Part shown: positions 41,657 to 50,377 of the stretch, one piece after another
How positions within the stretch are numbered: the stretch's first letter is position 1
How the letters are laid out: every line of letters begins with the position of its first letter
Origin: Pontibacter mangrovi
Lineage (GTDB): Bacteria; Bacteroidota; Bacteroidia; Cytophagales; Hymenobacteraceae
Direction: 5' to 3'
Assembly: GCF_006385705.1 (NCBI RefSeq)
Contig: NZ_VFRQ01000017.1
Coordinates: 1 to 64,000 of the forward strand
Length of the DNA: 64,000 nucleotides
Notes under the pieces: model-generated
Databases searched by the model: none
What the model saw: the letters and a program-made list of their open reading frames with translations, nothing else
Told to the model about the DNA's origin: nothing
Program-made: the position numbers and the translations under genes

Positions 41657-42244
41657 TTACTTTTTACCACCACGAGCTTCTTCAGCCTGCGCGCTCTTAA
41701 GGGCACGCGGAATAGTTACTGTAGCGATTGGAGCGCTTGGGTTTGTCAGGATTTCGTAGTTATCCGGCTGGATTTTAGAAACCTTGATAGACTTGCCAAG
41801 TTCCAGGTCAGAGATGTTTACCTCTACGAAGTCTGGCAGGTTGGCAGGAAGCGCCTTGATCTTGATAGCGCGCAGCTTAGTAACCAGCTTACCACCGGCC
41901 AACACACCAGGAGAAACACCAACGAACTTAACCGGAACGTCAATTTTCACTGGCTTGTCGTCCTGCAGCTCCAGGAAGTCAACGTGCAGCAGCATCTCGT
42001 TCACTGGGTGGAACTGAGCATCCTGCAGAACGGCTCTGTAGTGCGTACCTTCAATGTTCAGGTCTACCTCGTGTACCTCTGGCGTGTAAATCAGGTCACG
42101 GAACAGGATAACAGGGGCATAGAAATGAACCTGCTCGCCACCACCGTATAGAACGCCTGGTACAAAAGAGTCATTACGCAGTTCTTTGGATTGCTGCTTG
42201 CCGAGATTTGCTCTTTTAAACCCTATAATCTCTAACGTTTTCAT
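41657..42244 (-). CDS. rplY: 50S ribosomal protein L25, Ctc form
   Basis: A 195-residue L25/Ctc protein that binds 5S rRNA. The N-terminal L25 domain (about 1-95: KRANLGKQQSKELRNDSFVP, GVLYGGGEQVHFYAPV, LQDAQFHPVNEMLLHVDFLE) is followed by the Ctc C-terminal beta domain (about 96-180: VKFVGVSPGVLAGGKLVTKL, NISDLELGKSIKVSKI). The order (L25 plus C-terminal extension) is the general-stress Ctc type. It follows prs, as often seen in bacteria; a -7 element at 42273 suggests its own promoter. Confidence 0.95.
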   Translation of the reverse strand: MKTLEIIGFKRANLGKQQSKELRNDSFVPGVLYGGGEQVHFYAPVILFRDLIYTPEVHEVDLNIEGTHYRAVLQDAQFHPVNEMLLHVDFLELQDDKPVKIDVPVKFVGVSPGVLAGGKLVTKLRAIKIKALPANLPDFVEVNISDLELGKSIKVSKIQPDNYEILTNPSAPIATVTIPRALKSAQAEEARGGKK

Positions 42245-42272
42245 AAAAATGTTTTTTTAAAATATATTGCTA

Positions 42273-42280
42273 CAAAAGTA
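42273..42280 (-). promoter_or_regulatory. Putative -7 element of rplY
   Basis: Minus-strand TACTTTTG, 28 bases before the start; it fits TAnnTTTG. Confidence 0.5.
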
Positions 42281-42363
42281 TAGCCTTGTTTGATTGTTAA
42301 ATTGTTAAATGATTGATTGTTGTTCGTATAGAGTATAAAAAATCAACAATCATCAATCAACAA

Positions 42364-43293
42364 TTAAATGAATAAGGAACTGATCGACTCGTGGGTTACC
42401 ACGTTGTTGATCGCTCTGGCAAAAAGGTCTGCGAAAGACAGTACCTTGATTTTAGAGCTTTCCTGGCGCAGCGGAATCGTGTCCGAAACCACCAGCTCTT
42501 CCAGCACTGAGTTATCGATGCGCTCGTATGCCGGGCCGGACAGTACCGGGTGCGTGGCAATAGCGCGTACCGATCTCGCTCCTTTCTCTTTCAGCAGCTC
42601 CGCTGCCTTGGTGATAGTACCTGCCGTGTCCACCATGTCGTCCACCAGCACCACGTCCATACCGTCCACGTCGCCGATCACCTGCATCGAGGCAATTTCG
42701 TTGGCCCGTTTGCGGTGTTTGTCGCAAACAACCATTTCGGCGCCAAAGTTCTTGGCAAAGGCTCTTGTTCTTACCACACCCCCTACGTCAGGCGATGCAA
42801 AGATCAGGTTCTCGCCCAGGTTTAGGCTGCGCAGGTAAGGCACAAAAATAGCTGAGCCATCCAGGTGGTCTACCGGAATGTCGAAGAAGCCCTGTATCTG
42901 GCCCGCGTGCAAATCGCAGGTCATCAGGCGGTCTGCGCCAACTGATTGTATGGCGTTGGCCACCACTTTAGAGCCAATGGCCACGCGCGGCTTGTCTTTT
43001 CTGTCCTGGCGGGCATAGCCATAGTATGGCATTACCACAATTACTTTATGGGCCGAGGCGCGCTTGGCGGCATCCACCAGCAGCATCAGCTCCATCAGGT
43101 TATCAGCAGGCGGAAACGTAGAAAGTACGATAAACACCTCTGCGCCACGAACTGACTCATTGTAATGTACGCCGATCTCCCCGTCGCTAAAGCGGGAGAT
43201 GGTAAGGTCGCCGAGCTTAGTGCCGTAGGAGGCAGCTATTTTCTCAGCCAGGTAACGGGATTCTGAACCAGAGAAGATTTTAACTTGTGGCAT
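42364..43293 (-). CDS. prs: Ribose-phosphate pyrophosphokinase
   Basis: A 309-residue PRPP synthase, which supplies PRPP for purines, pyrimidines, His and Trp. It has FSGSESRYLAEKIA, the ISRFSDGEIGVHY segment, ASAHKVIVVMPYYGYARQDRK (ATP and metal loop), DLHAGQIQGFFDIPVDHL, and the PRPP loop VVLVDDMVDTAGTI near residue 215. Length and motifs are standard class I. It is followed by rplY after 119 bases. Confidence 0.97.
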   Translation of the reverse strand: MPQVKIFSGSESRYLAEKIAASYGTKLGDLTISRFSDGEIGVHYNESVRGAEVFIVLSTFPPADNLMELMLLVDAAKRASAHKVIVVMPYYGYARQDRKDKPRVAIGSKVVANAIQSVGADRLMTCDLHAGQIQGFFDIPVDHLDGSAIFVPYLRSLNLGENLIFASPDVGGVVRTRAFAKNFGAEMVVCDKHRKRANEIASMQVIGDVDGMDVVLVDDMVDTAGTITKAAELLKEKGARSVRAIATHPVLSGPAYERIDNSVLEELVVSDTIPLRQESSKIKVLSFADLFARAINNVVTHESISSLFI

Positions 43294-43420
43294 AACGGTG
43301 CTAAAACTAAATAACGGTTTGTTTGGGTTTAGTTGATTATGCCCGCAAAGCTACCAAAAATACTGATGGGAGCCATTAAATATTTCTGATTTTTAACCAG
43401 TTACGGTTGCCTTTAAAGCA

Positions 43421-43458
43421 AAAAAAGAACAACACCCATCAGCGTGTTGTTCTTTTTT
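43421..43458 (-). terminator. Intrinsic terminator of tRNA-Gln
   Basis: AAAAAAGAACAACAC (43421-43435) pairs with GTGTTGTTCTTTTTT (43444-43458), immediately after the tRNA. Confidence 0.9.
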
Positions 43459-43461
43459 AAG

Positions 43462-43534
43462 TTGTCCGACCAGGGCTCGAACCTGGACTCTTCTGAACCA
43501 AAATCAGACGTGTTGCCAGTTACACCATCGGACA
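43462..43534 (-). tRNA. tRNA-Gln (anticodon TTG)
   Basis: On the minus strand: acceptor stem TGTCCGA/TCGGACA, D arm GTG...CAC, anticodon stem TCTGA/TCAGA with loop TTTTGGT (anticodon TTG, decoding CAA and by wobble CAG), and T arm CCAGG-TTCGAGC-CCTGG. The CCA end is not encoded. A full consensus promoter lies upstream (43584-43614) and a strong terminator downstream. Confidence 0.96.
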
Positions 43535-43583
43535 AGCTTCCTACTAAACTCTAGAACTTTCGTCCCTTTGTCGTTTGGTGATG

Positions 43584-43614
43584 CAAAGATAGAGACACGA
43601 TTTTAAACTGCAAA
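43584..43614 (-). promoter_or_regulatory. Consensus promoter of tRNA-Gln
   Basis: On the minus strand TTTG (43611-43614), a 19-base spacer, TATCTTTG (43584-43591), an exact match to the Bacteroidota -33/-7 pattern. Confidence 0.8.
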
Positions 43615-43640
43615 CAATTGCCGTAAAAAAATCGAAAAAA

Positions 43641-45857
43641 TTAGTCTAAAATCTGCTCCAGCGCCGTGTCATAGTGCTTTTTGGCCGCTGTGATGCCTCC
43701 GAAAAGGTCGCCGTCTATGTGGCAGTCGTGGGCGGTAACTTTTCCTAATTTCGTGAAAGCCACACCTTTATTTTGCAACGCATTCTCAAAGTCGCCCTGT
43801 TTAGCGGGGGCGACAGAAACCACCACGCGGCTCTGGCTCTCACCGAACAGGTAGGCGTCTTTTCTGAAATTTTTATCTGTCTCGATGTCAAAGCCCAGCT
43901 CTTTCGGCATGGCAGCCTCCAGTAGCGTAATGTATAAGCCGCCATCTGCCACATCGTGCGCAGAGTTTACAAGCTTCTGCTTGATCACTTCTTTTACCGC
44001 CGCCTGCAGCTTCAGCTCCTCGTCCATGTTAAAGTATGGCGCAGGGGAGAGCTTTACGTTGTGGTACGAGTACAGGTACTCCGAAGAGGCAATGTCGTTC
44101 TTGGCCTCACCGATCATATAGATCGCGTCACCGGCGTTCTGGAAAGCCAGCGTCATCTTGTTGTCCTTGTCTTCCAGGATGCCCAGCATGCCGATGGTTG
44201 GGGTCGGGAACACAGGCCCTTCGTCGGATGACTGGTTGTAGAAGCTCACGTTGCCGCCTGTTACCGGCGTGCCAAAGGCCGTGCAGGCCTTGCCCATGCC
44301 TTTGATGGCGCCCACAAAGTGCCAGTATACTTCCGGCACATACGGGTTGCCGAAGTTAAGGCAGTTGGTGATGGCCACCGGCTCGGCACCGGAGCATACT
44401 ATATTGCGGGCAGCCTCCGCCACCGCAATGGCACAGCCCTCTTCCGGGTCGGCGTATACGTAGCGGCTGTTGCAGTCCACGGTTACGGCAATTGATTTGT
44501 CGGTGCCTTTTACCTTCACGATGGCGGCATCCGAAGGCGCGTTGGTGCTCATGTTGGCCGTGCCCACCATGGAGTCGTACTGGCGGTACACCCAGCGCTT
44601 TGAGGCGATGTTCGGGTGCGTGGTCAGGAACTCGGCTACGGCCTGGTAATCCTCCGGCTCCTGCACCTGGTCTATGTTGAACTTCTTGCTTTCGGCAAAG
44701 TAGGCCGGCTCGCGCCACTCGCGGTGGTACACCGGCGCGCCACCGCCCAGCACCAGGTCATCGGCAGGTACCTCGGCTACCAGTTCATCGTTCTGGTAAT
44801 AGCGCAGCATGCCGCCTTCCGTTACCACGCCTATCTGCTCGCAGTACAGATCCCACTTGTTGCATATGTCTTTAATGGTCTGCTCGTATCCTTTCTTCAT
44901 TACGATGAGCATGCGCTCCTGGCTCTCGGAAAGCAGGATCTCGAACGGCACCATGTTGGCCTGGCGCGTAGGCACCTTATCCAGCCAGATGTCCATGCCG
45001 TGCTCGCCTTTGGCGCTCATCTCGGAGGTAGAGCAGGTAATACCGGCCGCGCCCATGTCCTGCATGCCGATTACGTGGCCCGACTGGATGATCTCCAGCG
45101 TAGCCTCCAGCAGCAGTTTCTCCTGGAACGGGTCGCCTACCTGCACCGACGGAAGGTCTTTGGCGGAGTCTTCGGTGATGTCTTTAGACGCAAAAGCAGC
45201 GCCGTGGATGCCATCCTTGCCCGTGGCAGAGCCTACGATGAACACAGGGTTGCCCACGCCATACGAGGTAGCAGAGGCAGTTTCGCCCACTTTCACGATG
45301 CCGGCTGAGAAGGCGTTTACCAGCGGGTTTATGTTGTAGCACTCGTCGAAAAACAGCTCGCCGCCTACCGTTGGAATACCAAAGGCATTGCCATAATCGC
45401 CAATGCCTTTTACCACGCCTCTAAGCAGGCGCTGTGTTTTCTCGGAACGTGGGTTGCCGAAGCGGAGCGAGTTAAGCTGCGCGATCGGGCGGGCGCCCAT
45501 CGTAAAAATATCCCGGTTTATACCGCCCACGCCGGTGGCTGCGCCCTGATATGGCTCGATAGCAGAAGGGTGGTTGTGCGATTCGATCTTGAAGCTGCAG
45601 GCATAGCCGTCGCCAATGTCCACGAGGCCAGCGTTCTCTTCACCGGCCTTGGCCAACATGCGTGGCGAGTCTTTGGGCAGGGTTTTCAGCCAGACAATGG
45701 AGTTCTTGTAGGAGCAGTGCTCCGACCACATCACGGAGAAGATACTGAGTTCTGTGAAGTTCGGGGTGCGCCCCAGGATTTGCTTGATGCGTTCAAACTC
45801 CTCTTCCAGAAGGCCAAGCTTCTGGGCGGTTTCTACGGTAGTGAGTTGTTGTTCCAC
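43641..45857 (-). CDS. purL: Phosphoribosylformylglycinamidine synthase subunit PurL
   Basis: A 738-residue small-form PurL, the ATP-dependent synthetase part of FGAM synthase in purine synthesis. Motifs: FSVMWSEHCSYKNS near residue 45 (catalytic His), ESHNHPSAIEPYQGAATGVGG near 92, and VDCNSRYVYADPEEGCAIAV near 460, in an internally duplicated PurM-like fold. As a small PurL it needs separate PurQ and PurS, which are not in this window. The promoter is at 45886. Confidence 0.96.
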   Translation of the reverse strand: MEQQLTTVETAQKLGLLEEEFERIKQILGRTPNFTELSIFSVMWSEHCSYKNSIVWLKTLPKDSPRMLAKAGEENAGLVDIGDGYACSFKIESHNHPSAIEPYQGAATGVGGINRDIFTMGARPIAQLNSLRFGNPRSEKTQRLLRGVVKGIGDYGNAFGIPTVGGELFFDECYNINPLVNAFSAGIVKVGETASATSYGVGNPVFIVGSATGKDGIHGAAFASKDITEDSAKDLPSVQVGDPFQEKLLLEATLEIIQSGHVIGMQDMGAAGITCSTSEMSAKGEHGMDIWLDKVPTRQANMVPFEILLSESQERMLIVMKKGYEQTIKDICNKWDLYCEQIGVVTEGGMLRYYQNDELVAEVPADDLVLGGGAPVYHREWREPAYFAESKKFNIDQVQEPEDYQAVAEFLTTHPNIASKRWVYRQYDSMVGTANMSTNAPSDAAIVKVKGTDKSIAVTVDCNSRYVYADPEEGCAIAVAEAARNIVCSGAEPVAITNCLNFGNPYVPEVYWHFVGAIKGMGKACTAFGTPVTGGNVSFYNQSSDEGPVFPTPTIGMLGILEDKDNKMTLAFQNAGDAIYMIGEAKNDIASSEYLYSYHNVKLSPAPYFNMDEELKLQAAVKEVIKQKLVNSAHDVADGGLYITLLEAAMPKELGFDIETDKNFRKDAYLFGESQSRVVVSVAPAKQGDFENALQNKGVAFTKLGKVTAHDCHIDGDLFGGITAAKKHYDTALEQILD

Positions 45858-45885
45858 TGTATGTCAGGCTTATGTAACGGATAAG

Positions 45886-45917
45886 CAAAAGTAGGAACTT
45901 ATACTATAAGAGCACAA
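45886..45917 (-). promoter_or_regulatory. Promoter of purL
   Basis: Minus-strand TTG (45915-45917), a 21-base spacer, TACTTTTG (45886-45893); the start codon is 29 bases downstream. Confidence 0.6.
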
Positions 45918-46028
45918 GCATAAACAGCGGCTTTTTCAGTAGGACGGTAACGCATTCAGTATTATTATACTTTATAATGGATTAAAATGCGGTGAGTTTG
46001 CATTATGAGGGACAGTTAGAAATATATA

Positions 46029-46036
46029 TATTTTTG
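46029..46036 (+). promoter_or_regulatory. Putative -7 element
   Basis: TATTTTTG, 30 bases before the ATG at 46067. The -33 element is unclear. Confidence 0.45.
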
Positions 46037-46066
46037 TGCCTTTAAATCGTCACTTCATCAGGATTT

Positions 46067-46345
46067 ATGCGTAAAGAAATCCGCAATAGCTTTTCCTTCT
46101 TCTTTTATCGTCAGCTTATGACCACCATCGCAAATCCTGATTTGATAGTAACAACGTGCGGCCGAGAACTGGACCTGAGTAGTACAGAGTTGGTGATCGA
46201 GCGCTCTAACAGCTTGTTTAGCTACAACATCCACAAGCTAAAGAGCGGAGAGTATATTATAGCTGAAAAGTTTTATGCCAACCCCTTTAACAACCGCTAC
46301 ATTCTGCTGAACGACGAGCAGATAGAGATGCTGAAGAACCTGTAG
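46067..46345 (+). CDS. Small hypothetical protein
   Basis: A 92-residue soluble protein (LIVTTCGRELDLSSTELVIE, NIHKLKSGEYIIAEKFYANP, FNNRYILLNDEQIEMLKNL). Predicted beta strands followed by a short helix; no signal peptide. No family recognised. ATG 46067 is used; MTTIANPD at 46118 is equally possible and removes an aromatic-rich N-terminus. It sits between divergent purL and the atpD promoter region. Confidence 0.65.
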   Translation: MRKEIRNSFSFFFYRQLMTTIANPDLIVTTCGRELDLSSTELVIERSNSLFSYNIHKLKSGEYIIAEKFYANPFNNRYILLNDEQIEMLKNL

Positions 46346-46530
46346 CAGCCTGAGCGGCAATTTATTGGTTAAGTGCTTTGCCTGCCTGTTGCTTAAAAAG
46401 GAAACGGGTGCGCACAATTCCTTCTTTCTGTGCCGGCTCTTTTTATGAAAGGGCCCGGCTGGCTATACCTGCCTGAAACAGTGGCGCAAAACTTTTTAAA
46501 CCCCGGCATGGATATAAGAGATTTATCCAT

Positions 46531-46538
46531 TAGTTTTG
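46531..46538 (+). promoter_or_regulatory. Putative -7 element of atpD-atpC
   Basis: TAGTTTTG fits TAnnTTTG, 49 bases before atpD. Confidence 0.5.
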
Positions 46539-46586
46539 CACCCTGAAATAACTCCGTTATACTAGTTAATCAATATAAAAAGTCAA

Positions 46587-48098
46587 ATGGCGAATATTGG
46601 CAGAATAACCCAGGTTATCGGTCCGGTTGTGGACGTTAGCTTTATGGGTGAAAACTCAAAGCTACCAAATATTTTGGATGCCCTTCAGGTGACGAAAGAC
46701 AACGGCCAGGTAGTAGTACTGGAAGTGCAGAATCACCTTGGGGAAGACCGTGTACGTACCATCGCGATGGACTCTACAGAAGGCCTTACCCGTGGCGCTG
46801 AGGTAGTTGACCTGGGTGGCCCAATCAAAATGCCGACAGGCGAAGGCATCAAAGGCCGTCTTTTCAATGTAATCGGCGAAGCCATTGACGGTATTCCGCA
46901 GCCTGTTAGCACAGGTGGTCTGCCTATTCACAGAGCTGCCCCTCGCTTCGAGGACCTGGCTACTTCTTCTGAAGTGCTTTATACAGGTATCAAAGTAATC
47001 GACCTGATCGAGCCTTATGCAAAAGGCGGTAAGATCGGTTTGTTCGGTGGTGCCGGTGTAGGTAAAACCGTATTGATCCAGGAGCTGATCAACAACATCG
47101 CGAAAGCACACGGCGGTCTTTCTGTATTTGCCGGTGTGGGCGAGCGTACGCGTGAGGGTAACGACCTGCTGCGTGAAATGATCGAGGCGGGTATCGTGCG
47201 CTACGGTGCTGAGTTCCTGGAGTCGCTGGAGCACGGCGGCTGGGATCTTTCTAAAGTAAACATGGATGAGCTGAAGGAGTCTAAGGCTACCTTCGTGTTC
47301 GGCCAGATGAACGAGCCTCCTGGGGCGCGTGCACGTGTGGCGCTTTCTGGTCTGACGATGGCGGAGTACTACCGCGATGGTGAGCCGGGATCCAGCGACT
47401 CAGGCCGCGACATCCTGTTCTTCGTGGATAACATCTTCCGCTTTACGCAGGCGGGTTCTGAGGTGTCGGCCCTTTTGGGTCGTATGCCATCTGCGGTAGG
47501 TTACCAGCCAACGCTGGCAACGGAGATGGGGGCCATGCAGGAGCGTATCACGTCAACAAAGCGCGGTTCCATTACCTCTGTACAGGCCGTTTACGTACCT
47601 GCCGACGACTTAACTGACCCGGCTCCGGCTACAACGTTTGCCCACCTGGACGCGACTACTGTACTTTCCCGTAAGATCTCTGAGCTTGGTATCTACCCTG
47701 CGGTAGACCCTCTGGACTCTACGTCGCGTATTCTGACGCCGGACGTGGTAGGCGATGAGCACTACAACACCGCGCAGCGCGTGAAAGAGATCCTGCAGCG
47801 CTACAAAGAACTTCAGGATATCATCGCCATCCTTGGTATGGACGAGCTTTCTGACGAGGATAAACTGGTTGTACACAGAGCGCGCCGCGTGCAGCGTTTC
47901 CTTTCTCAGCCATTCCACGTAGCAGAGCAGTTCACAGGCCTGAAAGGTGTACTGGTAGACATCAAAGACACCATCAGAGGCTTCAACGAGATCATGGACG
48001 GTAAGTATGACCACCTTCCGGAGTCAGCCTTCAACCTGGTAGGTACCATTGAAGACGCTGTGGCCAAAGGTGAGAAGATGATGGCTGAAGCAAAATAA
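46587..48098 (+). CDS. atpD: ATP synthase F1 subunit beta
   Basis: A 503-residue catalytic subunit. It shows the P-loop GLFGGAGVGKTVLIQELI near residue 150, GERTREGNDLLREM, FVDNIFRFTQAGSEVSALLG (Walker B region), GRMPSAVGYQPTLATEMG, and MDELSDEDKLVV, the equivalent of the DELSEED loop. With atpC it forms a two-gene operon away from the other F1Fo genes, as is usual in Bacteroidota. Codon use is strongly biased, as expected for a highly expressed gene. Confidence 0.98.
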   Translation: MANIGRITQVIGPVVDVSFMGENSKLPNILDALQVTKDNGQVVVLEVQNHLGEDRVRTIAMDSTEGLTRGAEVVDLGGPIKMPTGEGIKGRLFNVIGEAIDGIPQPVSTGGLPIHRAAPRFEDLATSSEVLYTGIKVIDLIEPYAKGGKIGLFGGAGVGKTVLIQELINNIAKAHGGLSVFAGVGERTREGNDLLREMIEAGIVRYGAEFLESLEHGGWDLSKVNMDELKESKATFVFGQMNEPPGARARVALSGLTMAEYYRDGEPGSSDSGRDILFFVDNIFRFTQAGSEVSALLGRMPSAVGYQPTLATEMGAMQERITSTKRGSITSVQAVYVPADDLTDPAPATTFAHLDATTVLSRKISELGIYPAVDPLDSTSRILTPDVVGDEHYNTAQRVKEILQRYKELQDIIAILGMDELSDEDKLVVHRARRVQRFLSQPFHVAEQFTGLKGVLVDIKDTIRGFNEIMDGKYDHLPESAFNLVGTIEDAVAKGEKMMAEAK

Positions 48099-48104
48099 GT
48101 TGAA

Positions 48105-48191
48105 ATTAGTTACGAGTTACGAATTCCGGGTTTCGAGTTGGCTTTATGCGGCTCATAACCCGGAACTCGAAACTCTAAACTCATAACTAAT
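48105..48191 (+). repeat. Long imperfect inverted repeat between atpD and atpC
   Basis: The left arm from 48105 (ATTAGTTACGAGTT...CCGGGTT) and right arm 48154-48191 are complementary, with a 7-base gap in one arm. It fills nearly the whole 97-base space between the two genes and could change the relative expression of beta and epsilon. Confidence 0.75.
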
Positions 48192-48195
48192 AAAA

Positions 48196-48441
48196 ATGTA
48201 TTTAGAGATAATCACACCTGACAAGAAGGTTTATGCCGGTGAGGTAGAGGCCGCTCAGTTCCCGGGAGCCAACGGCTCGTTCGAGGTGCTGGACTCCCAC
48301 GCCCCGCTCATCAGCACCCTTGACAAAGGAAGCATCCGTATCACTACCAACAAAGGGCAGGAGTTCTTTACCGTGGACGGTGGTGTGGTAGAAGTGCTCA
48401 ACAACAAGATTATTGTACTGGCTGAGTCTGTAACAGAGTAA
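48196..48441 (+). CDS. atpC: ATP synthase F1 subunit epsilon (short form)
   Basis: An 81-residue epsilon subunit consisting of the N-terminal beta-sandwich only (MYLEIITPDKKVYAGEVEAA, PGANGSFEVLDSHAPLISTL, GQEFFTVDGGVVEVLNNKII). The C-terminal regulatory helices found in many bacteria are absent, so the usual epsilon-type inhibition of ATPase activity is probably lost; short epsilon is common in this phylum. It follows atpD and is ended by a strong terminator. Confidence 0.95.
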   Translation: MYLEIITPDKKVYAGEVEAAQFPGANGSFEVLDSHAPLISTLDKGSIRITTNKGQEFFTVDGGVVEVLNNKIIVLAESVTE

Positions 48442-48461
48442 TAGTCCGTAACAAAGTATAA

Positions 48462-48506
48462 ACCAAGGCCTCCTGTTCTTCGTGAGCAGGAGGCCTTGGT
48501 GTTTTA
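48462..48506 (+). terminator. Intrinsic terminator of atpD-atpC
   Basis: ACCAAGGCCTCCTG pairs with CAGGAGGCCTTGGT (48487-48500), then TTTT. Confidence 0.9.
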
Positions 48507-48570
48507 GAAGTATACGTATGAGACTAACCTGACCCACTCATGCGTTTGTGCAGTTAACAATCCTTCACTT

Positions 48571-49080
48571 CTAAAATATTGAGACTCCAAATTTATTTGA
48601 CAGCAGACTGTTGAGCTCCTCAAGGTCCGCCATTAAATCTTGTTGGCTTTGCGTGAATGATGACTCAAGCTTGTTTTTCTGAAGCATGTTTTTCAATTCG
48701 GCCATTTTAAAGTAAAAAGACTTAGATTTTAGTTCTAGCGGTAGCATCGCTAGCTTCTTTTCCAGGGCAAGCTTTTTTTGCTTAACCACCTCGATTATTT
48801 CAATAGCCGAATCAAAATCCAATTCCTCTTGTTCCTGGGATATTAAAAGACCGCACTTGAAGTTGGCGCACTGTTTTGGTCTCCTGGAGTAAATACTGCA
48901 GCCTTCACAAAAATTATAGTTGGTACAGGGTTGAAGAAAAACGCCCTCACCATTTGTATTCTCTATTTCAATTAATTCTTTCAGTACAGGCAACTCCTCA
49001 CGACCGATCTGCACAAACCCGATCACGGTGCCGTCGCAGCAGAAACCACAAGACAGGCAAATATTTTTTGAATCACTCAC
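48571..49080 (-). CDS. YkgJ-type cysteine cluster protein
   Basis: A 169-residue protein with the cysteine pattern of the YkgJ family (PF03692): CLSCGFCCDG near residue 9, then CTNYNFCEGCSIYSRRPKQC and NFKCG. The cysteines probably bind zinc or an Fe-S cluster; the role is not established. The C-terminal half is a charged helical region (QKKLALEKKLAMLPLELKSK). Base composition is more AT-rich than its neighbours, suggesting a later arrival. It is monocistronic. Confidence 0.83.
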   Translation of the reverse strand: MSDSKNICLSCGFCCDGTVIGFVQIGREELPVLKELIEIENTNGEGVFLQPCTNYNFCEGCSIYSRRPKQCANFKCGLLISQEQEELDFDSAIEIIEVVKQKKLALEKKLAMLPLELKSKSFYFKMAELKNMLQKNKLESSFTQSQQDLMADLEELNSLLSNKFGVSIF

Positions 49081-49192
49081 TTTTTCTGTATTAAAACCCC
49101 ATCAAGGTTCGATATAAAACCAAGACCTCCCACTCAATCTTTACAATATAAGAATTCCTCCTTACTTTTAGCCATACTTATACTTTTGCATC

Positions 49193-50323
49193 ATGCCGAA
49201 CATCCACCCGAAAACCACGCCGATCTACCAGACTTCTGTATTTACCTTTGATGACCTGAACGAGCTGGAGCTATACTTTGGGCAGCCCGGCCAGAGCTAT
49301 ATGTATACCCGCTACGGCAACCCCAACTCCGATGAGCTGGCGCAGGAAGTGAACAAGCTGGAAAACGGGGCAGGGGCAGTGGTTACCTCCTCGGGCATGT
49401 CGGCGATACTGGCGGCTATACTTACTGTTTGCAAGGCCGGCGACCATGTGCTGTGTGCCGAGGAGATATACGGCGGCTCGTCTACGCTGCTGGCGCAGGA
49501 GCTGACGCGCATAGGCATGGAGGTGGCGTTTGTGCCTTCGGCGGAGATGTATACTTTGGATAACCACGTGCAGCCCAACACTCGCCTGCTGCTGGCCGAA
49601 ACCATGAGCAACCCGCTGCTGCAGGTGCTCGACATAGCCAGGCTGGCGCAGGAAACAAAGCGCCAAAGTATAAAGCTCGTCATCGACAATACCTTTGCCT
49701 CGCCTATACTTACCAAGCCGCTCACGTTGGGTGCCGACATCGTGATCCACAGCGTGACAAAGTACCTTTCCGGGCACAGCGACGTGACGGCTGGCGTGGT
49801 GGTTTGCAGGGAGCAGGAGGAGCTGCAGCGGGTGCAGAAGGTCATGATGGTGTATGGCCTCAACCTAAGCCCTTTTGAAGGCTGGCTGGCAGCGCGCGGC
49901 CTGAAGACGCTGCGCCTGCGCATGAAGCAGCACAGCAGCAATGCCCTGCAACTAGCCCAGTACCTGCAGCAGCACCCGAAGGTGGAGAAAGTATGGTATC
50001 CGGGCCTGGAGGAGCACCCGCAGCACGAACTGGCAAAGCAGCAAGGGCAGGGGCTGTTCGGCGGCATGCTCAGCTTTCGGATAAAAGACGAGACAGAGGC
50101 TGTGAACCGCTTTATGCGGGCGCTGCCAAGTATACCATTCGCCCCGTCTTTGGCAGGCGTGAACACTTCTATTTCCCACCCGCTGGGTACTTCCCACCGC
50201 TCCCTTACGGCGCAGCAGCAGCAAAAGCTGGGCATAACGGTGGGCGTTATCCGGTTTTCGGTGGGGATAGAGGAGCCTGAGGAGCTGATAGCAGAGCTGG
50301 AAACGGCGCTGGCACAAGTATAA
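49193..50323 (+). CDS. Trans-sulfuration PLP enzyme (cystathionine synthase/lyase family)
   Basis: A 376-residue enzyme of the Cys/Met-metabolism PLP family. Motifs: YTRYGNPNSDELAQEVNKLE near residue 42, SSGMSAILAAIL near 67, VIDNTFASPILTKPL near 165, and HSVTKYLSGHSDVTAGVV with the PLP Lys near 190. Members include cystathionine gamma-synthase, beta-lyase, gamma-lyase and O-acetylhomoserine sulfhydrylase; the sequence does not clearly separate these. Single gene; it carries many AGTATA and ATACTT words. Confidence 0.9.
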   Translation: MPNIHPKTTPIYQTSVFTFDDLNELELYFGQPGQSYMYTRYGNPNSDELAQEVNKLENGAGAVVTSSGMSAILAAILTVCKAGDHVLCAEEIYGGSSTLLAQELTRIGMEVAFVPSAEMYTLDNHVQPNTRLLLAETMSNPLLQVLDIARLAQETKRQSIKLVIDNTFASPILTKPLTLGADIVIHSVTKYLSGHSDVTAGVVVCREQEELQRVQKVMMVYGLNLSPFEGWLAARGLKTLRLRMKQHSSNALQLAQYLQQHPKVEKVWYPGLEEHPQHELAKQQGQGLFGGMLSFRIKDETEAVNRFMRALPSIPFAPSLAGVNTSISHPLGTSHRSLTAQQQQKLGITVGVIRFSVGIEEPEELIAELETALAQV

Positions 50324-50377
50324 AATATTGGCTGCAGAGGCTACACAACCACTTGTAGCCCCTGCCTCCAATGCCTT

